Origin: Methylomonas methanica MC09
GTDB lineage: Bacteria > Pseudomonadota > Gammaproteobacteria > Methylococcales > Methylomonadaceae
Direction: 5' to 3'
DNA length: 64,000 nt
Assembly (NCBI RefSeq): GCF_000214665.1
Contig: NC_015572.1
Coordinates: forward strand, 1,984,001-2,048,000
In this document: piece by piece, positions 52,402-61,101 of the stretch
Layout of the letters: each line of letters opens with the position of its first letter
How positions within the stretch are numbered: position 1 is the first letter of the stretch
Notes under the pieces: generated by a model
The model's input: only the letters and a program-made list of their open reading frames with translations
Told to the model about the DNA's origin: nothing
Database searches by the model: none
Made by a program: the position numbers and the translations under genes

Positions 52402-53847
52402 TTAGCCGACGCTGTTAGGCGCTGCCGATGAGGGGCGCATGAAATTCGCCGGAAACTTCGATGCCCGTCCTTGGTTCGTTTCCGCTGCAACAAAACCTAA
52501 CACCGGCAGGCCGATAGCGTCGGTTATATCCGATGCAAAGCGAACGCGCCTGTCCAGCCATTCTTGACAAAGTGCCGTGCATATACCGAACAGTCCGCCC
52601 AGGAATACCCCGATAGCCAAGTTCAGTAATAATTTGGGTTTGGCGGGTTTATCAGCGGCTATAGCGGTATTCAGAACGGAAATGTTGGTGTGGTTTACTT
52701 CGCTCTCCAAACGGTTTTGCACCAAACGCTGCATTGCGGCATCGTAGGCTTTCTGTTGATTTTCCACGTCGCGCTTCAGAACGGCGATTTCGTCGTACTG
52801 TTGTTTTAGTTCCAGTACTTTGCTTTTTTGCATGGCCAATGCTTGGGATAAGATCTTGTCCCGTTGTTTGGATGTCGCCAGACCCGAAGCAAGGCTGTCG
52901 AGCACCATGCGGGTCTGTTGCTGAATCTGTTGCCGCAAGCTGCGAATTTCGGCTTCGGCTTGTTTATAGCGCGGGTGATTTTTGTCGATGCTGTTGGATA
53001 ATTCGGCGAAACTGGCCTGTTTGTGGGCCAAGTCGGATTTAAGTGATTGAATTAGCGCGCTGTTCAATACCTCGTTAAGTGACTCGGAGCTGTTGCCGCC
53101 TTTCCGGACGGCCTGGATTAGATCGTTTCGGGCTTGGAGTTCGTTGGTTTGCGCCTGACTCTCCAACAATTGTTTGGATAATTCGCTCAGCCGGCCGTTT
53201 TCGATGTCCATTTTTTCGTTTCCGGAAACCAGATCGACGACAACGCTGTTTTGTTGTTGGTAATTGGACAGGGCCGATTGCGCCTGTTCCATGCGTTCCC
53301 GTAGGGATACCATCTGTGCATCAAACCAATCGGCGCTCGATTTTGCGGGTTGGGCGCGCATTTCTATACTGGTGTGAATGTAGCTTTCCACGAAGGCATT
53401 GGCGATCCTGGCGGCCATTTCCGGATCTTTGGCGAAGAAACCTATTTGAATTAAACTGCTCTCGCGCGAAGGTTTAATGTCCAGATCTTTCAACAACCCA
53501 TCGGCAAGCCAATCGACTATATTGCTTTTGCTGTCGGATTTGACAAACGCCGCGCGTTTATCGTCCTGCTCGTCGAGTTTCAGGCTTTTGACAACTTTAC
53601 GAGCGACATTATGGCTGCCGATAATGTCCAATTGGGTTGCCATATATCCCGGCATGGTCTGTATGGGTAACGACAGGCCGGTAATGGGGTCGACGCTACG
53701 TTGATTAACCATAATGGTGGCGACCGAAAAATATTTCTTGGTTATCAACAGGCTGACCGCTAGCGATAGCGCAAAAAATACCGTCAGCATTATGAAAACG
53801 GTTCGCCTGCGGAACATTAAAATCGCGTATATCTGTTTAATATTCAT
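52402..53847 (-). CDS. epsF: EpsF-type chain length determinant (Wzz/PCP)
   Basis: 481 residues. Two membrane helices flank a long periplasmic coiled coil: MNIKQIYAILMFRRRTVFIMLTVFFALSLAVSLL at the start and KPKLLLNLAIGVFLGGLFGICTALCQEWLDRR near the end, including the proline-rich region. The middle (about 180-380) is coiled coil. It sets polymer chain length together with the EpsG kinase, whose gene follows 18 bases later. Confidence 0.9.
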   Translation of the reverse strand: MNIKQIYAILMFRRRTVFIMLTVFFALSLAVSLLITKKYFSVATIMVNQRSVDPITGLSLPIQTMPGYMATQLDIIGSHNVARKVVKSLKLDEQDDKRAAFVKSDSKSNIVDWLADGLLKDLDIKPSRESSLIQIGFFAKDPEMAARIANAFVESYIHTSIEMRAQPAKSSADWFDAQMVSLRERMEQAQSALSNYQQQNSVVVDLVSGNEKMDIENGRLSELSKQLLESQAQTNELQARNDLIQAVRKGGNSSESLNEVLNSALIQSLKSDLAHKQASFAELSNSIDKNHPRYKQAEAEIRSLRQQIQQQTRMVLDSLASGLATSKQRDKILSQALAMQKSKVLELKQQYDEIAVLKRDVENQQKAYDAAMQRLVQNRLESEVNHTNISVLNTAIAADKPAKPKLLLNLAIGVFLGGLFGICTALCQEWLDRRVRFASDITDAIGLPVLGFVAAETNQGRASKFPANFMRPSSAAPNSVG

Positions 53848-53894
53848 AGTCGAAGGGGATAGTTACAAATGTGATCAGGCAGAATCTCGCCGAC

Positions 53895-54707
53895 TCAAAA
53901 CCAGCGTTCGCCCACGTGCACTACGTCGTCTTTTAACAGGGTGTCGTTAAGTTCGGCGTCAATTTCCGTCAAACGCCCGCTGTCATCGCGCCGCATAATG
54001 GTTATTCGCGACTCACTACCGCGCGGCGTTAAACCGCCTCCAAGCGAGAGGGCTTGCAAAATCGATGCGTTGGCCTGTAATCGGTAACTGCCCGGTTGCT
54101 GGACTTCGCCGTAAACATAAAAGACCGGCGCTTTGGGCACGAACAGGACGTCGCCTGTGTGTAATTCAATCGGCTCCGCCCGTTCCGACGCCTCCAAAAT
54201 ATCCTTCAGATTAATAATTTGTTTTTGCAGCTTTCCACCCACATCGCGGCTATGCACAACGATATCGTCGCCTGCTTCATTTATACCGCCGGCCAGGGCG
54301 ATTAAATCGACAGCGGACATATTGGCGTCCAGCGGGTAGCGACCCGGTTTGTTGACTTGACCGAGCAGAGACACCTGTTGGCTGACGTGTTCGGTAACTA
54401 CTACATTGACTTGAGCGTCATGAATAAACCCGTCCCGAATTAACCTTACCGCCAACTCTTCCTCCAGTTCCATGCTGGATTTTCCGCCGGCCGACACTTC
54501 GCCGATCAAGGGAAAATGAATCAGGCCGTTATCGCCGACACGCGTTTCGGTTTTTAAATCTTCGTGTCCATATACGGAAATGCTTAGTAAATCGTTTGGA
54601 CCTATTAAACTGGCGGCATTTATCGGCTTGATATATATAATTAAACACGCTGCAAATAATGGCGTTATTTTAATTAAATTTTTAAGTAAGTGTATAATAT
54701 AAGACAT
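53895..54707 (-). CDS. epsE: EpsE-type polysaccharide export protein (Wza-like)
   Basis: 270 residues, a signal peptide ending near IYIKPINAASL, then the poly-export domain (IGPNDLLSISVYGHEDLKTETRVGDNGLIHFPLIGEV) and two SLBB domains (VNKPGRYPLDANMS, VQQPGSYRLQANASILQALSLGGGL). It forms the outer membrane channel part for the polymer. No lipobox cysteine was seen at the usual place, so it is probably not a lipoprotein of the Wza type. Confidence 0.9.
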   Translation of the reverse strand: MSYIIHLLKNLIKITPLFAACLIIYIKPINAASLIGPNDLLSISVYGHEDLKTETRVGDNGLIHFPLIGEVSAGGKSSMELEEELAVRLIRDGFIHDAQVNVVVTEHVSQQVSLLGQVNKPGRYPLDANMSAVDLIALAGGINEAGDDIVVHSRDVGGKLQKQIINLKDILEASERAEPIELHTGDVLFVPKAPVFYVYGEVQQPGSYRLQANASILQALSLGGGLTPRGSESRITIMRRDDSGRLTEIDAELNDTLLKDDVVHVGERWF

Positions 54708-54888
54708 GGCTGTTTTTCGGTTGATATTGGTTGATTCTTAATTTAATCGGCTAATATTGGTTATTGTAGCTTTATGCAATTCAGTCGGTTTAAATATGAA
54801 AAACGCTTAGTCTGTGTTATTGAAGTTTTTTATAGGTTATAAATGACAAATTTGTAATGCGTTATCATGGGTTAATAAGGCTTTATAT

Positions 54889-56313
54889 TTAATAGGCGTT
54901 TTTGTTGACAAAGCCTTTAAATATTGTGGTGAATATTATTTCTATATCCATCCAGACAGACCAGTAGTGGATATACTCCAAGTCGGAACGAATACGCTTT
55001 TCCATCTTGTCGATCGTGTCCGTTTCGCCTCTAAATCCTCTGATCTGCGCCAGTCCGGTAATACCCGGTTTGACATTGTGTCTCAGCATGTAACCCTTGA
55101 TGAGGCTTCTATAGAGTTCGTTGTGAGCGACGGCGTGAGGCCTTGGTCCGACGATAGACATAGTGCCTTGTAGCGTATTAAAAAATTGGGGCAATTCGTC
55201 TAACGAGGTGCGCCTGAGAAATTGGCCGAAGGGGGTGATGCGAGAATCACCCTTGGTTGCTTGTTTAACGTTATTACCGTCTTCGCAAACTTTCATTGTG
55301 CGAAATTTCAGTACTTTAATTTCTTCGCCTCGTAAGCCGTATCGTTTCTGTACAAAAAATATCGGGCCCGGCGAGGTGAGTTTAATGCCGATACTAATTA
55401 TTAGCATCGGTATGGCTATAATGCTCAGTATGGCCGATGAAACGCCTATATCTAAGATTCTTTTTGAAATGCCGTCAATGCCGGCGTGAGGGATGTCATA
55501 TACGCAAATGGACGGTAGGCCATTATAGTTTTCGATTTTCGATCCCAGTAAATCGAAAACGAACAGGTCGGGAATATAGTAAACGACGGTTGAAGAATCG
55601 CCCAGATTATCGATAATGGATTTTATGCGTTGTTCCGAACGCATGGGTAGGGTAATAAAGATTACGTCAATTTCGTTGTTTTTCGCTCTTTCTACTAAAT
55701 CGTCAAAAGTGCCGATGACTTCGGTGTCGGTAGTTCTATTATCTGTGCCGGGCTTTCTGTCATCGAAAAAACCGACCAACTCCAAGCCCATCCAAGGTTC
55801 TTTTAATATTATTGACTGTAGATCCAGTCCTAGCCGGGTTGCGCCAAAAATAGCGGTGGTTTTTGAGTTAATACCAACTTTTCTTAAGGCAATTAATATT
55901 AATCTCAGTAGAAAATGCCAACCGATAAGGCATAGCGGTGTGATAATAACCCAAGGATAAAAAGTCTTGTAATTTTCCGAATCTACATAATTCGCAATAA
56001 GTGAGAAAACAGTTGTGGAAAATATTGAAGCGCTCCATGCGGTAACGATGTTTTTACAGATAAATAAAAACCTAACGCCGCGGGGAATCCCGTAAAGATT
56101 GTTAAAGGTCGAAAAAAACAGGAAAGTTAAAACGGATGCTATTAATACCAGTGCCTGTTTGTCTTCTATGTGGTTTTTTTCGCCATTAATGTAGATATGA
56201 AAAGTAAGGATTATTATTAATATGTCTATTACTTTGACAAGTGCGATCAGTGCGCTTTTATTTTGACGTATAAATCCATTGTATTGGTTGTTAAGTAATG
56301 AACCTATGAACAT
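54889..56313 (-). CDS. epsB: EpsB-type undecaprenyl-phosphate glycosyl-1-phosphate transferase
   Basis: 474 residues, first gene of the operon. Four N-terminal helices, a CoA-binding-like cytoplasmic domain (IFGATRLGLDLQS, GFFDDR), then the catalytic bacterial sugar transferase domain: a reentrant helix near ILDIGVSSAILS, GPIFFVQKRYGLRGEEIKVLKFRTM, RRTSLDELPQFFNTL and MSIVGPRP. It links the first sugar phosphate to undecaprenyl phosphate. The ATG at 56313 has GAGG 8 bases before; another ATG two codons upstream is too close to it. Three more eps genes follow after a 181-base gap. Confidence 0.92.
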   Translation of the reverse strand: MFIGSLLNNQYNGFIRQNKSALIALVKVIDILIIILTFHIYINGEKNHIEDKQALVLIASVLTFLFFSTFNNLYGIPRGVRFLFICKNIVTAWSASIFSTTVFSLIANYVDSENYKTFYPWVIITPLCLIGWHFLLRLILIALRKVGINSKTTAIFGATRLGLDLQSIILKEPWMGLELVGFFDDRKPGTDNRTTDTEVIGTFDDLVERAKNNEIDVIFITLPMRSEQRIKSIIDNLGDSSTVVYYIPDLFVFDLLGSKIENYNGLPSICVYDIPHAGIDGISKRILDIGVSSAILSIIAIPMLIISIGIKLTSPGPIFFVQKRYGLRGEEIKVLKFRTMKVCEDGNNVKQATKGDSRITPFGQFLRRTSLDELPQFFNTLQGTMSIVGPRPHAVAHNELYRSLIKGYMLRHNVKPGITGLAQIRGFRGETDTIDKMEKRIRSDLEYIHYWSVWMDIEIIFTTIFKGFVNKNAY

Positions 56314-56492
56314 AAACATTACCTCTTAATTGCCGTAAATTATCCAGACAAAAACCAGGTTATGTATGAGAATAAACATCAATGACCGAGCAGCTCAGTC
56401 AACGTATGTCTATCAATATTACCCAGTGTAAAAAAAATCTATTGATTTCATTAAAATATCTGTAATTCGCGAAGCTGCTATATTATTGCTTC

Positions 56493-56508
56493 AGCATAAT
56501 GCGTGCCA
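56493..56508 (-). promoter_or_regulatory. Sigma-54 type -24/-12 promoter of the eps operon
   Basis: Minus strand TGGCACGCATTATGCT. The GG and GC pairs are separated by exactly 10 bases, and 15 of 16 positions fit TGGCACGNNNNTTGCW (the -12 box is ATGC rather than TTGC). Transcription would begin near 56481, leaving a leader of about 170 bases before epsB. Exosortase-type EPS clusters are often controlled by a sigma-54 activator (PrsR), which fits. Confidence 0.6.
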
Positions 56509-56577
56509 CCTAGGAAATGATTGTATTTACTATGGTTTTTTGCGGAAGATGAACGACAATATGCCGAAAGTTGGTTT

Positions 56578-56601
56578 GCTTTGGTGCGAGCGCACCAAAG
56601 C
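56578..56601. promoter_or_regulatory. Perfect dyad, candidate activator site upstream of eps
   Basis: GCTTTGGTGC and GCACCAAAGC are exact complements around a 4-base GAGC centre. The centre lies about 82 bases upstream of the -24 element, the distance expected for an enhancer-binding protein site of a sigma-54 promoter. It is not in any credible gene. A second, imperfect dyad (GGATTACGC/GCGTAGTCC) lies at 56641-56673. TATAAT at 56655 may be a -10 for the yqaA gene. Confidence 0.5.
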
Positions 56602-56731
56602 GGTGGCTTCGATGTGTTGGATTTGCAGCGCAAACACGGCGGATTACGCAAGGTTTATAATGTTGCGTAGTCCGCGTCTGCGGTTTTTTACACAAATTGT
56701 AGTTAATCAGACAATACAGGTACTCTCTCGA

Positions 56732-57310
56732 ATGTTCCAAAAACTCTATGATCGTGTCATCCTTTGGTCCAAACACCGCCATGCGGAACGGTTTCTAATC
56801 GCCCTGAGTTTTGCGGAATCTTCGTTTTTTCCAGTGCCGCCGGATGTGATGCTGGTGCCCATGGCATTGGCACAACCTAAACATGCTTTTCGCTTTGCGC
56901 TTTGGACCACGGTTGCCTCGGTCTTGGGCGGAATGTTTGGCTATGCAATCGGTTTTTTTCTGTTTGACATGGTCGAACCCTGGCTACAAACCTCTCATTA
57001 CTGGGCTCCTTACCTTAGGGCGATTGCCTGGTTCGGCGAGTGGGGGTTCTGGGCCGTACTGGTGGCCGGTTTTTCTCCCATTCCCTACAAGGTGTTTACC
57101 ATTGCCGCCGGGGCGTTAAATATGATTTTTATTCCGTTCGTATTGGCATCCATGCTGGGACGTGGCGGTCGCTTCTTTCTGGTAGCCATGCTGCTTGCCG
57201 CCGGCGGCGAACGTCTGGAAAACAAATTGAGAACCTATATCAATCAATTGGGTTGGGGGGTGGTGGCGTTGGTGTTGGTTGGGGGAGTAATCTATAGTTT
57301 CGCTCGCTAA
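56732..57310 (+). CDS. YqaA/DedA-family inner membrane protein
   Basis: 192 residues with about five membrane helices; EDs in SFAESSFFPVPPDVMLVPMAL and the FSPIPYKVFTIAAGAL helix are typical of YqaA/SNARE-associated DedA proteins, which act in membrane lipid translocation and homeostasis. I start at the ATG at 56732 (MFQKLYDRV), where family similarity begins; the open frame reaches to 56486 but overlaps regulatory sequence. Transcribed divergently from the eps operon. Confidence 0.8.
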   Translation: MFQKLYDRVILWSKHRHAERFLIALSFAESSFFPVPPDVMLVPMALAQPKHAFRFALWTTVASVLGGMFGYAIGFFLFDMVEPWLQTSHYWAPYLRAIAWFGEWGFWAVLVAGFSPIPYKVFTIAAGALNMIFIPFVLASMLGRGGRFFLVAMLLAAGGERLENKLRTYINQLGWGVVALVLVGGVIYSFAR

Positions 57311-57399
57311 GTGTTACTCGATTCCCAATTATTCCAATCGGGTTTCTTCTAAGAAGCGCTGTTAGGCACTCGCGCTCACCTATCTATCAAGGATCATTA

Positions 57400-59040
57400 A
57401 TGGACAATTCTTTCAACACGCGTTCGGACGAAACTATCACGAGTAGCCGCAATAATGCCGACTGGCGAAGCGATATCGTCTCCGGTTTTCTGGTATTCCT
57501 CATCGCGCTGCCGTTGTCCCTGGGGGTGGCGGTTGCTTCGGGTTTTCCGCCCATGGCCGGCGTCATTTCCGCCATCATCGGCGGTTTGCTGGTTTCAAGG
57601 ATTAACGGTTCGTCTCTGACTATAGTCGGGCCGGCGGCGGGTCTGATTGTGGTTATCTTTGCCTCGGTGCAAAACTTGGGATCGGGCGATATGCCGGCGG
57701 GCTATCGGTACACTCTGGCGGCGATTGTCGTATCCGGGGTATTGCAAGTTGTTCTGGGGCATTTCAAGGCGGGACGCTTGGCGGCGTTTTTTCCCGCTTC
57801 GGTGGTACACGGTATGCTGGCGGCAATCGGCATCATCATTATGACCAAACAACTACCGGTGATGCTCGGGTTGCAAGTCGAAACGCCGGGCACTATGTTG
57901 CGGGCCATTTTGCAGCTAGTGCATGTGCAGGCTTTTTTTGTTCCCAAGATTGCGCTGATCGCCTTATTTGCCTTGTGTATCTTAATGGGCTGGCCAAAAC
58001 TGCAGCATCCCGTGCTAAAAAAGATTCCGGCGCCGCTGTTGGTGATTCTGCTGGGTATTGGCTTGGGCTATTTGTTCGATTTGCGCCATTTTCATCCGGA
58101 TACGCTGTTTAATCTGCCCGACGCTATCAATATTAACGGGCCGTTTTTAATTGCTATTCCGGATAATCTTGCCGCCAGTATTTTTCTTCCGGATTTTTCC
58201 AAAGTAGCCAGTCCGGCATTTTGGGAAAGCGTTATTTCCATCTGTTTGGTTGGCAGCTTGGAAACCCTGCTTAGTAGTGCGGCGGTCGATAAACTGGACC
58301 CGGAAAAACGCTATTCCGACTTGAATAAGGATTTACAGGCAATCGGCATCGGTAACACCCTGTCCGGCATGATAGGCGGCCTACCGATGATTGCCGAGAT
58401 CGTGCGCAGTTCCGCAAACATTGATTACGGCGCGAAGAGCGGCTGGTCGAATTTTTGGCATGGCGGCTTTTTATTGCTGTTTGTCCTGTTATTTCCGCAC
58501 ATTATCGATAGCATACCGTTGGCGTCGCTGGCCGCCTTATTGGTGTATATCGGATTCAGACTGGCTTCGCCGCAAGCGTTTGCCAAGACTTTGGACTTGG
58601 GCCGGGAGCAGCTGTTTATTTTTGTGGCGACCATAGTCGGCGTGCTGGCCACCAATTTGCTGCTGGGTGTGATGTTGGGTATTGCCGCAAAATTACTGAT
58701 TCACACGGTAAGAGGCGTGCCGATTAAAAATGTGTTATCCATCTCGTATCACATACATCGCGAACATGGCAGTGACTACCGGATCAAGGTAGACGGCTCC
58801 GCTATTTTTTCTAACTTTATTGCCTTAAAAAGCGAACTGGCCATGCTGCCAAAGGGTAGGTTCATCGTGTTTGATTTGACGGATGTATACCTGATCGATC
58901 ATACCGTAATGGATTTTATTCACGCTTATAGAGACGATTACATCGTGCACAACGGGCGTTGCGAAATTCATGGCTTGAGCGAACATGCCGCCGCCAGCAA
59001 TCATCGATTAGCCGCTAGAATTAAGCAGTCTATTGAATAA
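57400..59040 (+). CDS. SulP-family anion transporter with STAS domain
   Basis: 546 residues, SLC26/SulP fold: 12-14 helices with the signature GFPPMAGVISAIIGGLLVS, GLPMIAEIVRSSANI and STAS domain at the C-terminus (about 450-540, IVFDLTDVYLIDHTVMDFIH). Substrates of this group include sulfate, bicarbonate and other anions; the sequence alone does not decide. No carbonic anhydrase gene is adjacent. ATG follows AAGGATCATTA. Confidence 0.88.
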   Translation: MDNSFNTRSDETITSSRNNADWRSDIVSGFLVFLIALPLSLGVAVASGFPPMAGVISAIIGGLLVSRINGSSLTIVGPAAGLIVVIFASVQNLGSGDMPAGYRYTLAAIVVSGVLQVVLGHFKAGRLAAFFPASVVHGMLAAIGIIIMTKQLPVMLGLQVETPGTMLRAILQLVHVQAFFVPKIALIALFALCILMGWPKLQHPVLKKIPAPLLVILLGIGLGYLFDLRHFHPDTLFNLPDAININGPFLIAIPDNLAASIFLPDFSKVASPAFWESVISICLVGSLETLLSSAAVDKLDPEKRYSDLNKDLQAIGIGNTLSGMIGGLPMIAEIVRSSANIDYGAKSGWSNFWHGGFLLLFVLLFPHIIDSIPLASLAALLVYIGFRLASPQAFAKTLDLGREQLFIFVATIVGVLATNLLLGVMLGIAAKLLIHTVRGVPIKNVLSISYHIHREHGSDYRIKVDGSAIFSNFIALKSELAMLPKGRFIVFDLTDVYLIDHTVMDFIHAYRDDYIVHNGRCEIHGLSEHAAASNHRLAARIKQSIE

Positions 59041-59112
59041 TAGCGGTTAACGCGCGTCTGGGGTCGGAGGGTGGCGGTTTCGTCGGGAAGGGCTGGATTA
59101 TGCGGATTGAAA

Positions 59113-59141
59113 CGGGAGGCGTGTAGTAAGCTCACCTCCCG
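59113..59141. terminator. Hairpin between convergent sulP and bcp genes
   Basis: CGGGAGG(c)GTG pairs with CAC-CTCCCG around a TAGTAAGCT loop, 72 bases after the SulP stop and 10 bases beyond the peroxiredoxin stop on the other strand. No long T-tract is seen on either side. Confidence 0.45.
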
Positions 59142-59150
59142 GATCATATA

Positions 59151-59630
59151 TTAAGCGTTTAAACCTTTAAGGATATCCAGCACGGCCTGGGCATGGCCTT
59201 CATGATTCACGCCGTACATGGCTTCTATCAGCTTGCCGTCTTTGCCGATGATGAAGGTGGAGCGCACGATTTTCCATTTTTTGACGCCTTCTTTTTCCAC
59301 TTCCTGCCAGACGCCGTAGCTATCGCAAAGATCGCCGGAAGTGTCAGCCAAAAGCTGTACGTTCAAACCGTATTTACTGATGAATGCCCGGTGACTTTCG
59401 CAATCATCCTTGCTCACCCCGATGACAACAGCGTCCTGCGCGGCAAATTCCCCGGCCATCGCGGTAAAGTCGTTGGCTTCTATAGTGCAGCCGGGGGTGT
59501 CGTCTTTGGGGTAAAAATACAGCACCACGACTTTTTCGTCTTTGTAATCGGACAAATAGATTCTTTGATTGTCTTGATTGGTGGCGCGGAAAAACGGTGC
59601 TTCTTGGTTTTTTTCTAATAATTGTGACAT
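59151..59630 (-). CDS. Bcp/PrxQ-type peroxiredoxin
   Basis: 159 residues. The peroxidatic cysteine lies in YPKDDTPGCTIEANDF (near residue 46). The second cysteine found five residues later in many Bcp proteins (PGCTxxAC) is replaced by asparagine here; other cysteines are near C98 and C105, which could resolve the sulfenic acid instead. It reduces hydroperoxides using thioredoxin. AGGAG lies 7 bases before the ATG at 59630. Confidence 0.9.
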   Translation of the reverse strand: MSQLLEKNQEAPFFRATNQDNQRIYLSDYKDEKVVVLYFYPKDDTPGCTIEANDFTAMAGEFAAQDAVVIGVSKDDCESHRAFISKYGLNVQLLADTSGDLCDSYGVWQEVEKEGVKKWKIVRSTFIIGKDGKLIEAMYGVNHEGHAQAVLDILKGLNA

Positions 59631-59898
59631 GAATATCTCCTCTTGAATGGGATATAAAACAGTCGGCAATGCTGGAATTATCCAACGCCGACCGTTGGTT
59701 GGCGGTGCCGCCAGATATCAGGATAATCCCGGTTGCCGATCAATGCCAGTAAAGGATGAAGCGTGTGGATAAAAGCCGCAGTATTGTCAGTGGCTCGTGC
59801 GATATGTGCACGTAGAATTATTTTCATGAGGGGGGGGGCTGTTATCGCAATTATCGGCGATAATATTGGTTCTCATTTACATTAGCGGTCGGGCGGTC

Positions 59899-61101
59899 AT
59901 GACGGGAAACTTCAATAAAGGGAAATTAACATACGTAAAGTGGCTGGCCCTATTTGCGCTGTTGTTGATAGCAACGGCAGGCGGGTATCTTTGGATAACG
60001 TCGGGGAAAAGCGAAAGTCATGATATACAAACTCTGGAGGTTGCCGTCGGCGATATCGAAGAAAACGTTACCGCCCAAGGCAAACTGGAGCCAAAGGAAT
60101 ATGTGGATGTCGGTGCGCAGGTTACCGGCCAATTACAAAAATTGTATGTCGATATCGGCGACAACGTCAGCGCCGGCCAGTTGTTGGTGGAAATAGACCC
60201 GCGCGTGTATGCGGCCAGAGTGCAGGCCGATGAAGCCAATATCAAAAATTTGCGGGCCCAATTGGAGGGGCAGCAAGCTCAGGTGATATTTGCCCGACAG
60301 CAGTTCGAGCGTAATCGCGCCTTAATGAAAAGCAGGGGGGTCAGCGAGCAGGATTTTCAAAGCAGCGAATTCAATTTAAAGAAAGCGGTTGCCACAGCAG
60401 CTTCCATTCAGGCGCAAATCGAGCAGGTGCAATCGACCTTGAGCGGCGACCGCACCAATCTCGGCTATACCAAGATTTTTGCGCCTATCGACGGCACGGT
60501 TGTTACGCGAACCGCGCGTTTGGGGCAAACTCTGAATGCCAATCAAACCACCCCCATGATTCTGCAAATCGCCAAATTGGACGCGATGACGGTACGGGCG
60601 CAAGTGGCTGAAGCCGATGTAATGCGTTTGACAGCCGATTTGCCGGTGTATTTTACGACCTTGGGGTCGGGTGACAGGCGTTGGCATGGCAAAGTCAGGC
60701 AAATTTTGCCGTCGCCGGAAGTGTTAAACAATGTAGTGCTTTATAACGTGCTGGTCGACGTCGATAACCGCGATCGCCAATTGATGTCCGGGATGAGCAC
60801 GCAAATGTTTTTTGTGTTGGGCCGCGCTGACAATGCCAATTTAATTCCGCTGGCGGCGCTGGGACGGCGCTTGCCGGAGCGGGATAATGCTGTGGGTAAA
60901 GCTTATCAGGTCAGGCAAGTGGTCGGTCAAGTCGTTACAGAAAAAATCGTCCGTATTGGGCTGTTAAATCGCCGTTTTGCCGAGGTTCGGGAAGGGCTGG
61001 CGGCTGGTGATCGATTAGTTGGGATGGCGCGGCCGGACGATAAAAGCAAAGATAAAAGGAAGGGTAAGGGCTATCCAACGCCGGGAGTGCCTCGATTATG
61101 A
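59899..61101 (+). CDS. macA: MacA-like periplasmic adaptor
   Basis: 400 residues. N-terminal membrane anchor (KWLALFALLLIATAGGYLWI), lipoyl/hairpin halves around the coiled region (GQLQKLYVDIGDNVSAGQLLVEIDP and IFAPIDGTVVTRTARLGQTLNANQT) and beta-barrel part (VYFTTLGSGDRRWHGKVRQILP). It couples the MacB-like ABC pump to the outer membrane channel. The ATG at 59899 is favoured over an in-frame upstream start at 59866. Overlaps the next gene by 4 bases (ATGA). Confidence 0.88.
   Translation: MTGNFNKGKLTYVKWLALFALLLIATAGGYLWITSGKSESHDIQTLEVAVGDIEENVTAQGKLEPKEYVDVGAQVTGQLQKLYVDIGDNVSAGQLLVEIDPRVYAARVQADEANIKNLRAQLEGQQAQVIFARQQFERNRALMKSRGVSEQDFQSSEFNLKKAVATAASIQAQIEQVQSTLSGDRTNLGYTKIFAPIDGTVVTRTARLGQTLNANQTTPMILQIAKLDAMTVRAQVAEADVMRLTADLPVYFTTLGSGDRRWHGKVRQILPSPEVLNNVVLYNVLVDVDNRDRQLMSGMSTQMFFVLGRADNANLIPLAALGRRLPERDNAVGKAYQVRQVVGQVVTEKIVRIGLLNRRFAEVREGLAAGDRLVGMARPDDKSKDKRKGKGYPTPGVPRL

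Noticed and set aside
56486..56731. N-terminal extension of the YqaA frame
   Set aside because: The extension spans the sigma-54 element flank and dyad and has no family similarity; the protein starts at 56732.
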